From NCBI GenBank assembly GCA_038373885.1, contig JAWZYV010006202.1, positions 186,001 to 250,000 on the forward strand: 64,000 bases of DNA, given 5' to 3'. Under the pieces are notes generated by a model. That model searched no databases and had not been told where the DNA came from. It saw nothing but the letters and a program-made list of their open reading frames with translations. Of the stretch, positions 1 to 10,425 are shown piece by piece. The position numbers and the translations under genes were made by a program. Origin of the DNA: Cheiracanthium punctorium (Eukaryota > Arthropoda > Arachnida > Araneae > Cheiracanthiidae). Position 1 is the stretch's first letter. Every line of letters starts with the position of its first letter.

Positions 1-84
1 CCCTTATTTTTCAGGGGACCCAGGCTATTGCCGCATGATAATCAGACTCTGAAAATATGTTAAAATGCTTGGTATGGTACAGTA

Positions 85-1878
85 GGTTCCGTGCTCGTAG
101 CGTACGTGCTCATAGCGTACACCCCATCAAGGGTGCTTGTAGCGTACATATGGTGCTCGTAGCGTACATCTTCCTCGCCACCTGTTTTCACCACAGTAAT
201 AATTGAAAAGAAGAAATATAAAGGCATATCCGGCTAAATATAGATCTACTTTAGTAGCGGCCATTTTAGTCCACAAAATCGTAGATTTCATTACTACTAT
301 TTATTTTTCACCAAATAAGGTGAAGTTTAAATCAAGTCAAGCTAAAAGTCATTGTAAATTTTGTTTTTATTTAAAGAACTGTTTTACGGCTGATTCCCAA
401 TTATAATTAAGCGTTTAAAATAAAAAATTGTATCTAGCGTTGTATATTTCAAAATTTCTTTTAGCATGTTCGAATACTGTATAGAGCTTCAAATATTAAA
501 AACAGTGTTGGCTGTAAACCATTAAAGTAAAACAAAAGATATCTCGGACCCCCCCCCCCCCAAAAAAAAAAAAAATAAATAAAAATAAAGGTGTTCTTGC
601 AATATAAATGAGGAGAGGGAAAGGCTTGGGAAAAAACATTGGTTAGCTCAAAAATTCATATATATATATTTTTTTTCACCTAACCCATAAGACAATTACG
701 TATTATTAGATTCATGAAAGTCTCAGACGGTACAATACAAAAATTTTAAATACTTGTTAATATCGGTGCAGTGGCGGACTCTTTCAAGTACCAAGCAAGG
801 GATGATATGATATAATATTAATTATTAATAAAAATAATGAATATATATTAATCATTTTATAATAACTTGTTTAACAAATGCAATTAACGGAGTAACAACT
901 GAATAATTAATAAAGTATTAATTAACAGTATCATAGGCGCATCCACGGATGGGGCTATGGGGCTAAAGCCCCCAAAGCGACCCGAAGATTTAGATCTGAA
1001 CCCCCTAAAATCCCTTCCCCCGAAGATTTAGATCTGAAAAGCTTCGAACATTGTTACAAAAGAATTAAAATATTTTATGTTTTAAAAATTGTCTTTAAAT
1101 GTTTAAAAATTGTCTTAAAATACTTTTAAAAAGGACGTTGGTTTTTAAATATTTGCAGTTAGTGTGACACATGTAATACAGTAATTTTTTACAATAGTGT
1201 TTAATACAGTAATTTATTGGTTACAGTGTCAATGAAAATATCAGATAATTGTTTATGACTTTATAACATGGTACGTTGATGGTGAGCTTGTGTTGTACGA
1301 GCAATTCATACAGAAAGTTTCGACGTTATGAGGGATTTATAACCGAAGTCACAATAACCGAATTCAAAATATTGTTTTTCAATAAAGTATTTGTAGTTCT
1401 AGCCCCCCTTTAATCAAAATCCTGGATGAGCCACTGAACAGTATTAATAATTAATAAACATTAGTATGACAGAGTTTAAATAGCAATATATTTTTAAATG
1501 ATGCTTTTTTATCATTTTAAGAGGTTTCTAGTATAATACATTATGTACACAGATTGCTTACACACCTTTAAACAAGAGAACAACAACGTTAAACGATCAG
1601 CATGTTCAAAATCCTCATTGCTTTCAATAGGATGACCAGCAACTCAATTTTCTTGCTAAAGAAGGTGGTTTTTCCCCCCCATATATTATTGTTTTCTAAA
1701 CTACGATTTTGTGGACTAAAATGGCCGCTACTAAAGTAGGTCTACATTTAGTCGGATTTGCTGTGGTGAAAACGAAAACAGGTGGCGGGGGAGATGTACG
1801 CTACGAGCACCATATGTACGCTACAAGCACCCTTAATGGGGTGTACGCTATAAGCACGTACGCTACAAACACGACACC
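85..1878. mobile_element. Foldback-type DNA element with ~200-bp inverted repeats and 8-bp TSD
   Basis: The ends are long imperfect inverted repeats (about 85-285 and 1711-1878), each carrying about four tandem copies of a unit like GTGCTCGTAGCGTAC followed by a shared arm ending near GGCCATTTTAGTCCAC. The outer termini read GGTTCCGTG and, on the other strand, GGTGTCGTG. The 8-bp sequence GTACAGTA occurs exactly at 77-84 and again at 1879-1886, which fits a target-site duplication. The interior is AT-rich with no transposase reading frame, so the copy is non-autonomous. An 8-bp duplication fits P, hAT, Merlin and related groups; the GG termini are not the usual hAT start, so I leave the superfamily open. 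Confidence 0.8.
932..1436. mobile_element. hAT-like MITE nested in the foldback element
   Basis: Termini resemble the CAGTGGCGGATCCAGG class (left CATAGGCGCATCCACGG, right reading inward CAGTGGCTCATCCAGG). A perfect 8-bp direct repeat AACAGTAT flanks it at 924-931 and 1437-1444. Both ends carry the G/C-rich block (GGGGCTAAAGCCCC-like) common to this family. It has no coding capacity. It sits inside the 85-1878 element and so inserted later. Confidence 0.85.
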
Positions 1879-1886
1879 GTACAGTA

Positions 1887-2036
1887 AAGGGGGCCCCGAA
1901 GTAACCCAATACCCCGGGACCCCATCTAAATATGATCAACTCTGGATCTCTCTTTCCCTCTTCTTTTCGTGTCCTCTTTCTGACAGTGACGTGGCATTCG
2001 TGATTCGCCATTCGTTCGAGATAGGGTCGTGATGAG
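1887..2036 (+). other. Probable 5' untranslated region of the LINE copy
   Basis: This stretch separates the foldback element from the LINE ORF1 start codon at 2037. It is more GC-rich than the surroundings and may include the LINE's internal promoter, but I see no specific motif that proves it. The 5' boundary of the LINE is not resolved. Confidence 0.35.
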
Positions 2037-3554
2037 ATGAGCGTGACACAGCAGAGTGAAGACGCGTGTGAGGGAGCTCCGTCGGCCAGCCGACAAAAGT
2101 CCTTATCAGGACTGGTAATCGGTACAGGCGAACCGGCGGGGTATCCTGAGGAGTTACTCCTGAATAAGCGTTATTTATATGATGCCTTTATGAGTCTGCC
2201 TCCACGTCACATCTTTAGCGGAAATTGGAGAGCGTTCGACAATTTCGTCCGTATCATGGGTGAAGAAGCTGAGCAGGTAGCCGAAGTGATTGCCCGCCAC
2301 AAAGCCCTCCAGTTCGAGAGAACAAAAGCGGAACAACATCCTGAAACGCCACCGACGAACCCAGCTCCTAAACGTTCTTCTCCCTGTGATGAAGAAAACA
2401 ATGATGCCAACGATGGTTTCTCCTTGCCTAAAAGATGTGCCAAGTCCAAACCAGCGCCGGAGACAGATAAGTACTCTTTCGATGTTGGCTTTAGTACCCC
2501 CAACCAATTTGAGCTCTTAAGCACACTAGATTCTCACGAAATAGCAATGGAACAGGAGACTCCTATCTCACCTCCGCCGATAAAAGTAAACCCCAACGTC
2601 AGACCCAAGCCATTAATCGTCCCCAACCCTCCAGATATGCATGCCATTACCCAGCTCATCAATGAAAATACAGACGCTAACTTCCATGCTGCTACCCAGA
2701 AATCCTCCCTCAAAATTTTCCCGTCAGACTTTAAAAGTAAGCATAAAATCACTGACCTATTCCAGAAAAACTCTATTCATTTCTTCAGCAATTTGGACAT
2801 CACCCCTCCCCTTAAAGTTGTCATTAAAGGACTCCCCCTCTCTACCCCAACAGAACGTATCGCCGAAGCACTTAACTGCATTAAATATCCTGTCGTTCGT
2901 GTAAATCAACTAAAAAGCAAACGCGAAAAACCCCCCTCCCCATTTTTCAAATCCAGCTCCAAAACAACCCCCAAGGACAGGAAATCTACAAACTTGAAAA
3001 GCTTCTCTCATTTCAAATTAAAATTGAAAAATTCAGACCCCCCAGGAAAGCCGTTCAGTGTTTCCGCTGCAACGGCTTTTTTCATTACGCAAAACATTGT
3101 TCCATGCCCCCCCGTTGTGTGGTGTGTGGCGACCCCCCACGAGCATTTTAATTGCCCCATTAAACAAAATAACAAAAACAACGAAGTAAAGCAACCCCCT
3201 ACCTGCTGCAACTGTTCCTTAAACCACCCCGCTAGCTACAAAGGATGTAAAAAATTCCCCGATAACCCCCAAAAACAACTTCCTCAAAAAAACTCTCAAC
3301 CCCCCCTCCCTTCTTCCAAAAAATATGCCAGTTATGCACAGGCTGTTTCAAATAATTGCACCCCCTCCCCCCAACAAACTATTTTGCAGGACTTAGCGGA
3401 TCTCACTAAAGAGATCGGAGTCTCGTTGATTGAGCTAGTAAGTAAATTAAAAGTAATTCTTAATCAAATCAAGCAACTTAACTCCCATCAAGAAAAACTT
3501 CTATTTTTTCTAAATTTTGTCGTCAACGGGGACAGCACTGTTAGCAGTGACTGA
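2037..3554 (+). CDS. LINE ORF1 protein (Jockey/X-element type, zinc-knuckle nucleic-acid-binding), frameshifted copy
   Basis: The 505-codon frame encodes a Gag-like ORF1 protein, the RNA-binding partner in a non-LTR retrotransposon particle. Residues around 257-300 (starting PPLKVVIKGLP) match the PRE_C2HC region typical of Jockey and X-element ORF1. A zinc knuckle CCNCSLNHPASYKGC lies near residues 389-404, followed by KYASYAQAV, another hallmark. The first knuckles are not in this frame: between about 2930 and 3150 the family-like reading is in another frame, giving CFRCNGFFHYAKHC and then CVVCGDP. The frame returns at a run of six Cs near 3143-3148. Two compensating indels at C-runs therefore leave the ORF open but scramble about 70 residues. 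The C-terminus ends in a leucine-rich, coiled-coil-like segment. No reverse transcriptase follows, so the copy is dead or ORF1-only. Confidence 0.8.
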   Translation: MSVTQQSEDACEGAPSASRQKSLSGLVIGTGEPAGYPEELLLNKRYLYDAFMSLPPRHIFSGNWRAFDNFVRIMGEEAEQVAEVIARHKALQFERTKAEQHPETPPTNPAPKRSSPCDEENNDANDGFSLPKRCAKSKPAPETDKYSFDVGFSTPNQFELLSTLDSHEIAMEQETPISPPPIKVNPNVRPKPLIVPNPPDMHAITQLINENTDANFHAATQKSSLKIFPSDFKSKHKITDLFQKNSIHFFSNLDITPPLKVVIKGLPLSTPTERIAEALNCIKYPVVRVNQLKSKREKPPSPFFKSSSKTTPKDRKSTNLKSFSHFKLKLKNSDPPGKPFSVSAATAFFITQNIVPCPPVVWCVATPHEHFNCPIKQNNKNNEVKQPPTCCNCSLNHPASYKGCKKFPDNPQKQLPQKNSQPPLPSSKKYASYAQAVSNNCTPSPQQTILQDLADLTKEIGVSLIELVSKLKVILNQIKQLNSHQEKLLFFLNFVVNGDSTVSSD

Positions 3555-3975
3555 ACCATTGTTGACACGTAACTTGCAAAGTAAACTAACTTCTTCCCCT
3601 TTTAAATTTTTCCTAAATTTTCTTTTTTCAATAACTTAATTTTAATTTTTTAATCACTAAATTTCTCTAAATTTTTACAACTGTTAGTGAATGAGAGTTG
3701 TGGGGTTAATTTTCCCCGGGTACTCTCCAGCCAACATGTACTTATCTGACAGTGATTTTACAAATACTGAGAAATATAAAAAGGATGTACAAGGTCATGC
3801 TTCAGGCAAAGCAAACCCCCTACCCCTTCTCTTGTCCTGTTCCCTCACTTGTGTGCGTGTGGTGTGTGCCGCCTAGAAGGAGGGGGGGGGAGTGTTCCCT
3901 TCAAGCATCAATTCCAGTTCTATGCTTGGAGTCAGAAGAAAGAGTAATTGCACCTCGTGATCAATCGCCGGAAGT
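3555..3975. other. Region 3' of LINE ORF1, no ORF2
   Basis: AT-rich sequence directly after ORF1, where a Jockey-type ORF2 (endonuclease and reverse transcriptase) would be expected. No such reading frame or relic is visible on either strand. A poly-G run lies near 3880-3890. The LINE 3' end cannot be placed. Confidence 0.4.
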
Positions 3976-3984
3976 GATGACTCG

Positions 3985-4172
3985 GCAAAAGTAGCTTAAA
4001 AAGTAGTTTCCAAAACGCGGTACAAACTACTGATTTTTGTAGAGCACTACTACACTACTTACACCACTCATTGTTTTTTATAAAGTCAGCACGCTAGCAC
4101 TACACAACTACTAATAAAAAAGTAGTGACTACTGTAGTTTCGTTACTTGTAGCGCGCTACTTCCCACCGTGC
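3985..4172. mobile_element. Probable hAT-like MITE fragment (GTAGCGCGCTAC family)
   Basis: The two halves are loosely inverted (AAAGTAGCTTAAAAAGTAG at the left; GTAGCGCGCTACTTCCCACCGTG at the right), with several internal repeats of AGTAGT/ACTACT. This layout matches hAT MITEs ending in CAC(G)GTGGGAAGTAGCG. I could not match an 8-bp duplication. Confidence 0.5.
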
Positions 4173-4195
4173 AGCAACCATAGTTCAGCGTCATA

Positions 4196-5738
4196 CAGTG
4201 CGTCCCAAAAGTTTATAGACAAGCGTATTTTTGGATTTAAGAGTGAATCAAACAAGTAAGAAATACGAAAGAAATTATGCAAATATGTATAGACGCAACA
4301 GAAATATTGGACAACAGAATGCTTGAAGTACTTCAAACAGTCATAAATTAAATATACAAAAATAAAAACGAAATAATGCTGTCCCAAAAATATATAGACA
4401 ACCGGTGTTAATTGTTGATTGAAGAACTGATCTCCAAATTTGCATGTTTCAAAGTAATGTACTGGTCATTCAATAGCTTTTTGAGATAAAAGAAAAGCTG
4501 TCTTTCATCGACTGATTGTAAAGATACCTCGCAACGTGCAGTTTTCCGAAACTGAAATTGCCCAAATCTTGCTCGTGTTTGGGTGCTCCTGGAATGAAAG
4601 TTGTAGATATTGCAAGAAAACTTGGACGCAGTACGGCTGGTATTTATCGAATTCTGTCAAAAGGTGAAAGCAAAATCTCACACTGGTTGACCGAAGAAAA
4701 CAACTAAACGGCAAGACAGAGAGATCTTCAGGTTAGGTTCAACCCAGAACTTGTCTGTACGGTTAATTTCTAGAGAAGTGACCATTCCTTTATCAAAATC
4801 CACGGCGCATCGACGGCTGCAGGTAAGAAATTGCTTGCTTATCGCAAAATGCTACATTCACCAAACTTGACAAAAAGGCATATCAAGACGCTCGTGTTCA
4901 GTGGGCTCGAAAGCATATGAGCTGGGCAGATGAATAGTTGAGTGTTCTGTTCAGTGATGAAAAGAAGTTCAATTTAGATGGCACCGATGGATGGATATAT
5001 TACTGGCACGATATTCACAAAGAACCGCAAACTTTTTTCAGGAGACAGCAAGGAGAGGGTACACTCATGGTATGGGGAGCATTTTCTTATAATGGAACTA
5101 CCGATTTTGTTTTTTAAAGGGTCGTCAGTGTTCCGAAGATTACCAGAAAATGCTTGAAGTACAGTTACTCCCATTCGGAAAGTTTCTAGGGGGGGGGGGA
5201 CAATTGGATATATCAGCAAGACAATTGCTCCATTCATGTCTCAAACTCCACAATACAATGGTTTAGAAGGAACCAAGTAGCTGCTATGAAATGGCCAGCC
5301 CTCCTAAGTCCTGACCTGAACCCAGTGGAGAACCTTTGGGGAATATTACCTAGAGACGTATATGCCAATAGGTGTCATTTTGCAACAGTTCACGATCTAA
5401 AGCTGCAAATTGAAAGAATGGGTTTTCTCTAAAGCCAGAATCTCTTCAAACTCTTATTTCGAGTATGCATGATCGAGTTTTTGAAGTGATTAGAAAGAAA
5501 ATGGCTAAAAATTTGAATGTTAAAGAAAAAAAAAATTAGTTGTCAATAAACTTTTGGGACACTATATTTTCATTTTTAGTTTTTATCGCTAAGTCTGCGA
5601 TTGTGTGATACTATTTTTGTATAATATTATTATTGCCTTGATGTTATGTATAATTAAAAATGCTTTTTGAAATACTTATTCATCTTTTTCAATTGTAAAA
5701 TGAAAAAAAAATTGTCTATAAACTTTTGGGACGCACTG
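4196..5738 (+). mobile_element. Tc1/mariner (Tc3-like) element with IR/DR ends
   Basis: Terminal inverted repeats read CAGTGCGTCCCAAAAGTTTATAGAC at 4196 and the complement at the 5738 end, flanked by the TA dinucleotide at 4194-4195 and 5739-5740. A second diverged copy of the repeat lies inside each end (about 4379-4403 and 5539-5563), about 170-185 bp from the outer one. That is the IR/DR layout of Tc1-group elements with two transposase binding sites per end. Total length about 1.54 kb is typical of a full-length element. Confidence 0.9.
4500..5525 (+). pseudogene. Tc3-like transposase pseudogene (DDE type)
   Basis: Translated piecewise, this region shows a helix-turn-helix DNA-binding half (SETEIAQI, then KVVDIARKLGRSTAGIYRIL). 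The catalytic half follows: VLFSDEKKFNLDGTDGWIYY with the first Asp, QQDNCSIHVS with the second, and SPDLNPVENLWGIL with the third acidic residue. These are the standard Tc1/mariner D...D...E landmarks in order. The frame is broken by several indels and by an in-frame stop soon after the SWADE-like motif near 4930. A poly-G run at about 5190-5198 adds another frame change. The protein is not functional; the element would need transposase from elsewhere. Confidence 0.85.
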
Positions 5739-5740
5739 TA

Positions 5741-7297
5741 TGTATTAAAAGCATATCATAATACATGCCTCTTCCCTTATTCCATTTAGTTGGAAAGTGT
5801 ATCATTATTCATAAGTGCGATTAAACAAAATTCAAATAGACATTTCTAACATCCCTTTTCTGGATCTAATACAATAGAAGTAGAATGGGAAAAATATGCA
5901 CAGACAATGCACAATTCGAACTGAATCAAAGTTTCAAAAACTTAGTTTTAATTTGTTTGTTTGTGTAACATGTATTTCTGATTTGTGTGCTTGGCCCGAA
6001 GTCTGCTCATAAATCCATGTCAGAAGGAAAAACTAATTCAGGTGTATTCTTTATACAGGCATAGCAGAAAATAATTTGAATTTATTTATTAAAAACTGTG
6101 TATTCTATAAGTTTGTGGCATCTGTCGACTGTTCTGTAAAATAAAAACTCAATTGTATTCTTTTTTTGATAAAAGATAGTTTTTTGGATATTGTAGTAAG
6201 AGTGGGGTTTTTTGCGCGGTAAGAAGTAGTCTATATGTTAATCCAGAACTTTAACTGTCTTTATTACAAATTTCATCGAAATCCGTCGAACCGTTTCGGC
6301 TTGAAAGAGCATGCATACAAAAATTGATATTTATAATATTAGTAGGATGTTTCAAAAGAAAGCAATTTATTATAACGCTTTAAAAATTAATAAAAATAAT
6401 AATTTTTAAAGTTATGCACTCAAGAGATAAAGTCCAATTGATAGCTTTTCACGTATGTTCTGTGAAATATGCAAAAAATGTTTTTGTGTCTGCATATTTA
6501 AAGTTATTATGACAATCCACAAAGTTATTGCAGCTATTTAAGCTGCGTATATTTTAAAGATTTATATCCATGTTATTTTTGCGTCTCATCACAGTCCACG
6601 CCTCTTTTTTTTTTTTTCTTTAAGTAAATTTTGGTTCTTTTTGTATATTTTTATAATTTAACTCTTCCTGTTATATATTACTAGTAAATAAGTACTTATT
6701 AAATAAATGGGTAGTTTAGTTTTCTCATATTTCATAATAATAGCCCAAAAATGTGATTTCAATAACTCATTTGTAACCATGAGTATGTTGATAATACATA
6801 AATTATAACAATTTCATTGTTCTACCAAAAAGAGGTAATTATATTCTATTTCCCTACATTATTTTTTAAAATAATAACCTTTATTTTTACAAAATATTTA
6901 AATCATAGATTTTATTTTAATTAATGATTATCGATACCTTTGTACATATTTTCTAGAAAAAATAATTACTTTTACTACTGCTGTGGAAAATTTAGTCATC
7001 ATCAGAGGTATCAGTAAAGATACTAAATATATTAATGACAGCTCGACACTAACTAGCTGGCTTAGTGAATATAAACTTTTACGCTATCTGAATGCCCACG
7101 ACTTGTTCAATAAGCTGAAAAAGGACATTTCAAACGGAAATTAAACCACGAATTTAAAAATAAAAATGCAAATTATTTCATAGCAATACTATGCTAAAGG
7201 CCTGCCAGATGATGCAACAGAGCCATCTGTCGATCGAATTGGCATTAGATATGTTTTCGCGGAGGGAATCACATTACCAATGGTCTGAGTTCGGAAT
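5741..7297. other. AT-rich non-coding stretch with an RTE/SINE-type 3' tail
   Basis: No credible gene. At about 6255-6347 the motif AAATTTCATCGAAATCCGTCGA followed by a CCGTTTCGGC segment and ending ATATTTATAATATTAGTAGGA matches the 3' tail style of arthropod RTE-clade LINEs or SINEs that borrow it. Near 5777-5820 a short block (TTCCATTTAGTTGGAAAGTG) resembles the start of the 42.5-44.0 kb tandem repeat. The rest is unrecognised. Confidence 0.5.
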
Positions 7298-7305
7298 CTA
7301 AGTCC

Positions 7306-7445
7306 CAGGGGCGTAGCCACCCCCATGAGAAATTTTTTGCGATACAAAATGTATATTCTTCACCCCCTTATCATACACATGTATGCATATATGTGAGTTG
7401 CAGTAGTCGTAACCCCCCCATGAAAATTTCCTGGCTACGCCCCTG
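7306..7445. mobile_element. hAT-like MITE (CAGGGGCGTAGCCA family, subfamily 2)
   Basis: Starts CAGGGGCGTAGCCA and ends with the inverted CTGGCTACGCCCCTG. The interior (AAAATGTATATTCTTCAC, then a CATATATGTGAGTTGCAGTAGTCGTAA-like block) is shared with the copies at 16352 and 49046. No matching flanking duplication was seen, so its edges may be altered. Confidence 0.75.
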
Positions 7446-7684
7446 TGACAGAAAAATGAAACTATTCTAGTGCCACAAAGGTTTGTGGCCACCAAAACCG
7501 GCGCCAGGCGAGAAATTTTACAAGACATGCAGACGGCAAAGTGTTAATATTTAATTTTTAGAAGATTTTAAATAAAACACAACACAAATATGTCTATTTA
7601 AGTGTCTTTCCTGTAGACAACTTTATTACAATTATTATGCTTTATTACAAATATAAATGCTTTATTACAACATTATTATGCTTT

Positions 7685-7762
7685 ATTACAAAAATCACAC
7701 GCATGGTTTCTCCTCTGTATGAGTATGATGACGTATTTTCAAGCTTACTTATGACTGAATGC
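7685..7762 (-). pseudogene. Zinc-finger relic left of the hAT insertion
   Basis: Read on the minus strand this shows a decayed C2H2 finger with the GEKP-style linker and a CxxC pair (around 7690-7720), out of frame with the gene at 8565-9710. It continues the finger split by the 7771-8575 element, so the ancestral array extended further 3'. Confidence 0.6.
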
Positions 7763-7770
7763 TTTTTATT

Positions 7771-8575
7771 CAGGGCCGTAACCAGGATGAAATGTTAGGT
7801 AGGGCTTTGAATCTAGTTTGGGGGGGCGGAACAAATATAAATATTAGTAGGCGGAAAGGGGGGGGGGTTCAATTTGCGCATTTTTTTTCCCCTAGGGTAT
7901 TTGCTTCAAAAAACACCGTGTTTTTAAAATATTTAACATTCATTATGTTAATAATTTTTTCATTGAGATTCCATTAAAAATATCCAAATGATATTTTGCG
8001 GGAATGCAGTATTAGATGTCGGTTAGAGTAATTTTTTGTACAACAATAATTCACAAGACGTAGTTACTAGTTAATTGTGCCTTTTGCAATCCATTAAATG
8101 CTATCCAATAATAATAAACTCTGTAAAATAAAAAAAAAAATGTTAACAATTAGACAACAACAACAATTAAATTCAGTAAATTAAAAATTTACTGGAAAGT
8201 GCATTTATTTTTCATTTTAAATATATAATTGTAAAGATAAAATTGTAAGGAACTTAAAAGGAAACCGGCAGTTTCGTGTACTCGGAAAAATCCGAAAACC
8301 GATGCTACATGCAGCCTAGAGCAGCAAAATAATTAACCGTATGTATAGAAATCTGGAAACCGTATGTATAGAAATCTGGCCATTGTGATGAGAAATTCGC
8401 CCAAAACAATGGGTATATTTTATGCTGTAAAATTTAGCGATGGTTAAAAATCAGTCGTTTCTAGAATTTCGTATTTATTTGTAAATTTACAAAGAAATTT
8501 GAAAATCTTAGGGGGGGCTGAAAGCCGGCTAGGTAGGGCTCAGCCCCCGTAGCCCCCCCTCTGGTTACGGCCCTG
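7771..8575. mobile_element. hAT-like element (CAGGGCCGTAACCAG termini) in the tail of a ZF gene
   Basis: Inverted ends CAGGGCCGTAACCAG at the left and its complement at the right are flanked by a perfect 8-bp duplication TTTTTATT (7763-7770 and 8576-8583). No transposase frame is present in 805 bp. The TSD lies inside a decayed C2H2 finger of the gene on the minus strand, and the element supplies that gene's present stop codon. Confidence 0.9.
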
Positions 8576-9710
8576 TTTTTATTACAAATATTTCACATGC
8601 ATTATTTCTCCTTTCTATGGTGGAAAGATGTCTATTCAAGTGTTCTTTCTGTGAGAATGCTTGGCTACAAAAATTGCATACATAAGGTTTCTCTCCTGTG
8701 TGAATACGAAGATGTTTATTCAAGTGACTTTCCTGCAAGAAGGCTTTATTACAAAAATTACATACATAAGGTTTTTCTTCTGTATGAATGCGGAGATGTC
8801 TATTTAAGCATCCTTTCAGAGAGAATGCTTTATTACAAATGTCACACGTATGAGGCTTCTCTCCTGTATGGATACGAAGATGTCTATTGAAATTTATTTT
8901 ATAAGTGAATGTTTTTTTACAAATGTCACACATATAAGGTCTCTCTCCAGTGTGTGCGCGAAGATGTTGATTCAAGTTTGCTTTTTGTTTGAATTCTTTT
9001 CTACACACATCACATGCATAAGGTTTCTTCCCTACATGAATGACGAAAAGATGTGTATCCAAACTTGTCTTGTAAGCAAATGCTGTTTTACAAATGTCGC
9101 ATACGTAAGGTTTCTCCCCAGTATGCATGTGAAGGTGGTCATTCAGAGTGTTTTTTTGAGCGAACGCTTTCTTACACACTTCACAAACATAAGGTTTCTC
9201 CCCTGTATGGATGCGAAGGTGTCTATTTAAGTTTTTTTCCACAGAGAATGCTCTATTACAAATGATACACATGTAAGGTTTTTCCCCAGTATGTGTACGA
9301 AGATGTCTATGGTAGCTTACTTTATAAAGGAATTTTTTATTACAAATGCCACATGTGTAAGGCTTCTCGCTCGTATGGGTGCGAAGATGTGAATTTAATC
9401 TTCCTTTCTGGGAAAAAGGTTTACTACACACATGACATGCATTTGGCTTCTCACTTGTATGCAAGCAAAGATGCGTATTCAAGTGCCTTTCCTGAGAGAA
9501 CACTTTATTACAAATATCACATGCGTAAGGTTTCTGACCTATGTGAAAATAAAGATGTTCCTTCAAGGTTTGCTGGGTGGAAAAATTTCCTTGACACACA
9601 TTGCACTTGAAAGATTTATTACCCTCAAGATTACAGGACCCATCATTAGACTGAGAATTCTGAATGAATGTTTCTTGAGAAGTATTATTTGTGCAGTGTT
9701 TTACATCCAT
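8565..9710 (-). CDS. C2H2 zinc-finger protein, 11 fingers plus a damaged 12th
   Basis: A 381-residue protein starting at MDVKHCT; this ATG is chosen because the sister genes at 26517, 23524 and 55772 start at the equivalent point. After about 34 leader residues comes an array of C-x2-C-x12-H-x3-H fingers joined by TGEKPY-type linkers. Finger 7 has a four-residue histidine spacing (HLFVIH). Finger 12 lacks its last histidine, and the frame then leaves the finger reading just before the hAT insertion, ending VIKTGP. Poly-C2H2 proteins of this kind are usually nuclear, sequence-specific DNA-binding regulators. No KRAB, BTB or ZAD domain is encoded in this exon, but upstream exons could add one. 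Probable splice acceptor at 9754/9753. The target is unknown. Confidence 0.88.
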   Translation of the reverse strand: MDVKHCTNNTSQETFIQNSQSNDGSCNLEGNKSFKCNVCQGNFSTQQTLKEHLYFHIGQKPYACDICNKVFSQERHLNTHLCLHTSEKPNACHVCSKPFSQKGRLNSHLRTHTSEKPYTCGICNKKFLYKVSYHRHLRTHTGEKPYMCIICNRAFSVEKNLNRHLRIHTGEKPYVCEVCKKAFAQKNTLNDHLHMHTGEKPYVCDICKTAFAYKTSLDTHLFVIHVGKKPYACDVCRKEFKQKANLNQHLRAHTGERPYMCDICKKTFTYKINFNRHLRIHTGEKPHTCDICNKAFSLKGCLNRHLRIHTEEKPYVCNFCNKAFLQESHLNKHLRIHTGEKPYVCNFCSQAFSQKEHLNRHLSTIERRNNACEIFVIKTGP

Positions 9711-9753
9711 GGAGAACAGCAAAAGCAGTAGATAACTAGTGGCATACAAAATT

Positions 9754-10282
9754 CTTTGGCCGAAGAGGAAAGTAGTACCATTTATATTTTCTAAGTATCA
9801 AGATGTAAATAAGGACCACAACAACATAAACTTTCACAATTTTAAGTTTCTTTCAGATGAAAATGTGATAGTAAGTATTTTTGCCTTGATGTTTATGATG
9901 CAAGATGTTTTTAACAAGAAATATAGGTATTCCGCGCTTTAAAAAAATGATGACAAAGAAAATAAAAATTAAATTAAGTGGTAACTATTCTGTTTGCCAG
10001 TTTTAGTTTAGTTTTCTGTCATATCCAGGAAAAATGTAACATCTGAAAGATGAAACTTTTCAAGGTAAGCTAGAATTATACGAAAATCTGAAGATACAAT
10101 CAAGGAGAAATTACTAAAGCACCAGAAATTTCTGTAATCTGAAAATAAATAAAACACGATGAGAAAAGGAATTTAGCACATAAATAGAGAAAAAGAGATG
10201 ATAAACTAAAATAATAATTGAGTCATTCAACGGTCACTTTCGTTACATTTAGACCCAGCATTTTAACTGTTTAACATACAAT
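9754..10282. other. Probable intron sequence upstream of the first ZF exon
   Basis: AT-rich with no reading frame of note. The minus-strand AG at the right edge of the ZF exon (GGCCAAAG|AATT, intron base 9754) is weaker than in the sister genes. No 5' exon for this gene was identified in the window. Confidence 0.4.
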
Positions 10283-10425
10283 CAGGCACGTATCCAGAAA
10301 AACATTTTGGAGGGGTCCAAATGGTAACAAAGGCAACCTTTTCTAAAAAAAAAACACTATATCATTATCATTCTCGTAACAAAAATCAAAATTTGGGGGG
10401 GGGACCCCCCTTAAATACGTCCTTG
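10283..10425. mobile_element. hAT-like MITE (CAGGGACGTACCCAG family)
   Basis: Left end CAGGCACGTATCCAG, right end AAATACGTCCTTG, with GGGGTCC-rich interior like the copies at 18970 and 57622. Flanks CATACAAT (10275-10282) and CATGCAAT (10426-10433) match at 7 of 8 bases, consistent with an aged duplication. Confidence 0.8.

Noticed and set aside
3555..4195. Remnant of LINE ORF2 (reverse transcriptase)
   Set aside because: I looked in all frames for the YxDD and endonuclease motifs after ORF1 and saw none; the region is AT-rich and partly a hAT-like fragment.
8597..9731. Several plus-strand reading frames of 70-126 codons opposite the first ZF gene
   Set aside because: They are mirror images of the repetitive finger codons (recurrent SFLLY/RMLYYK-like strings) and have no independent support. 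The same holds opposite the arrays at 22.3-23.5, 25.4-26.5 and 54.9-55.8 kb.
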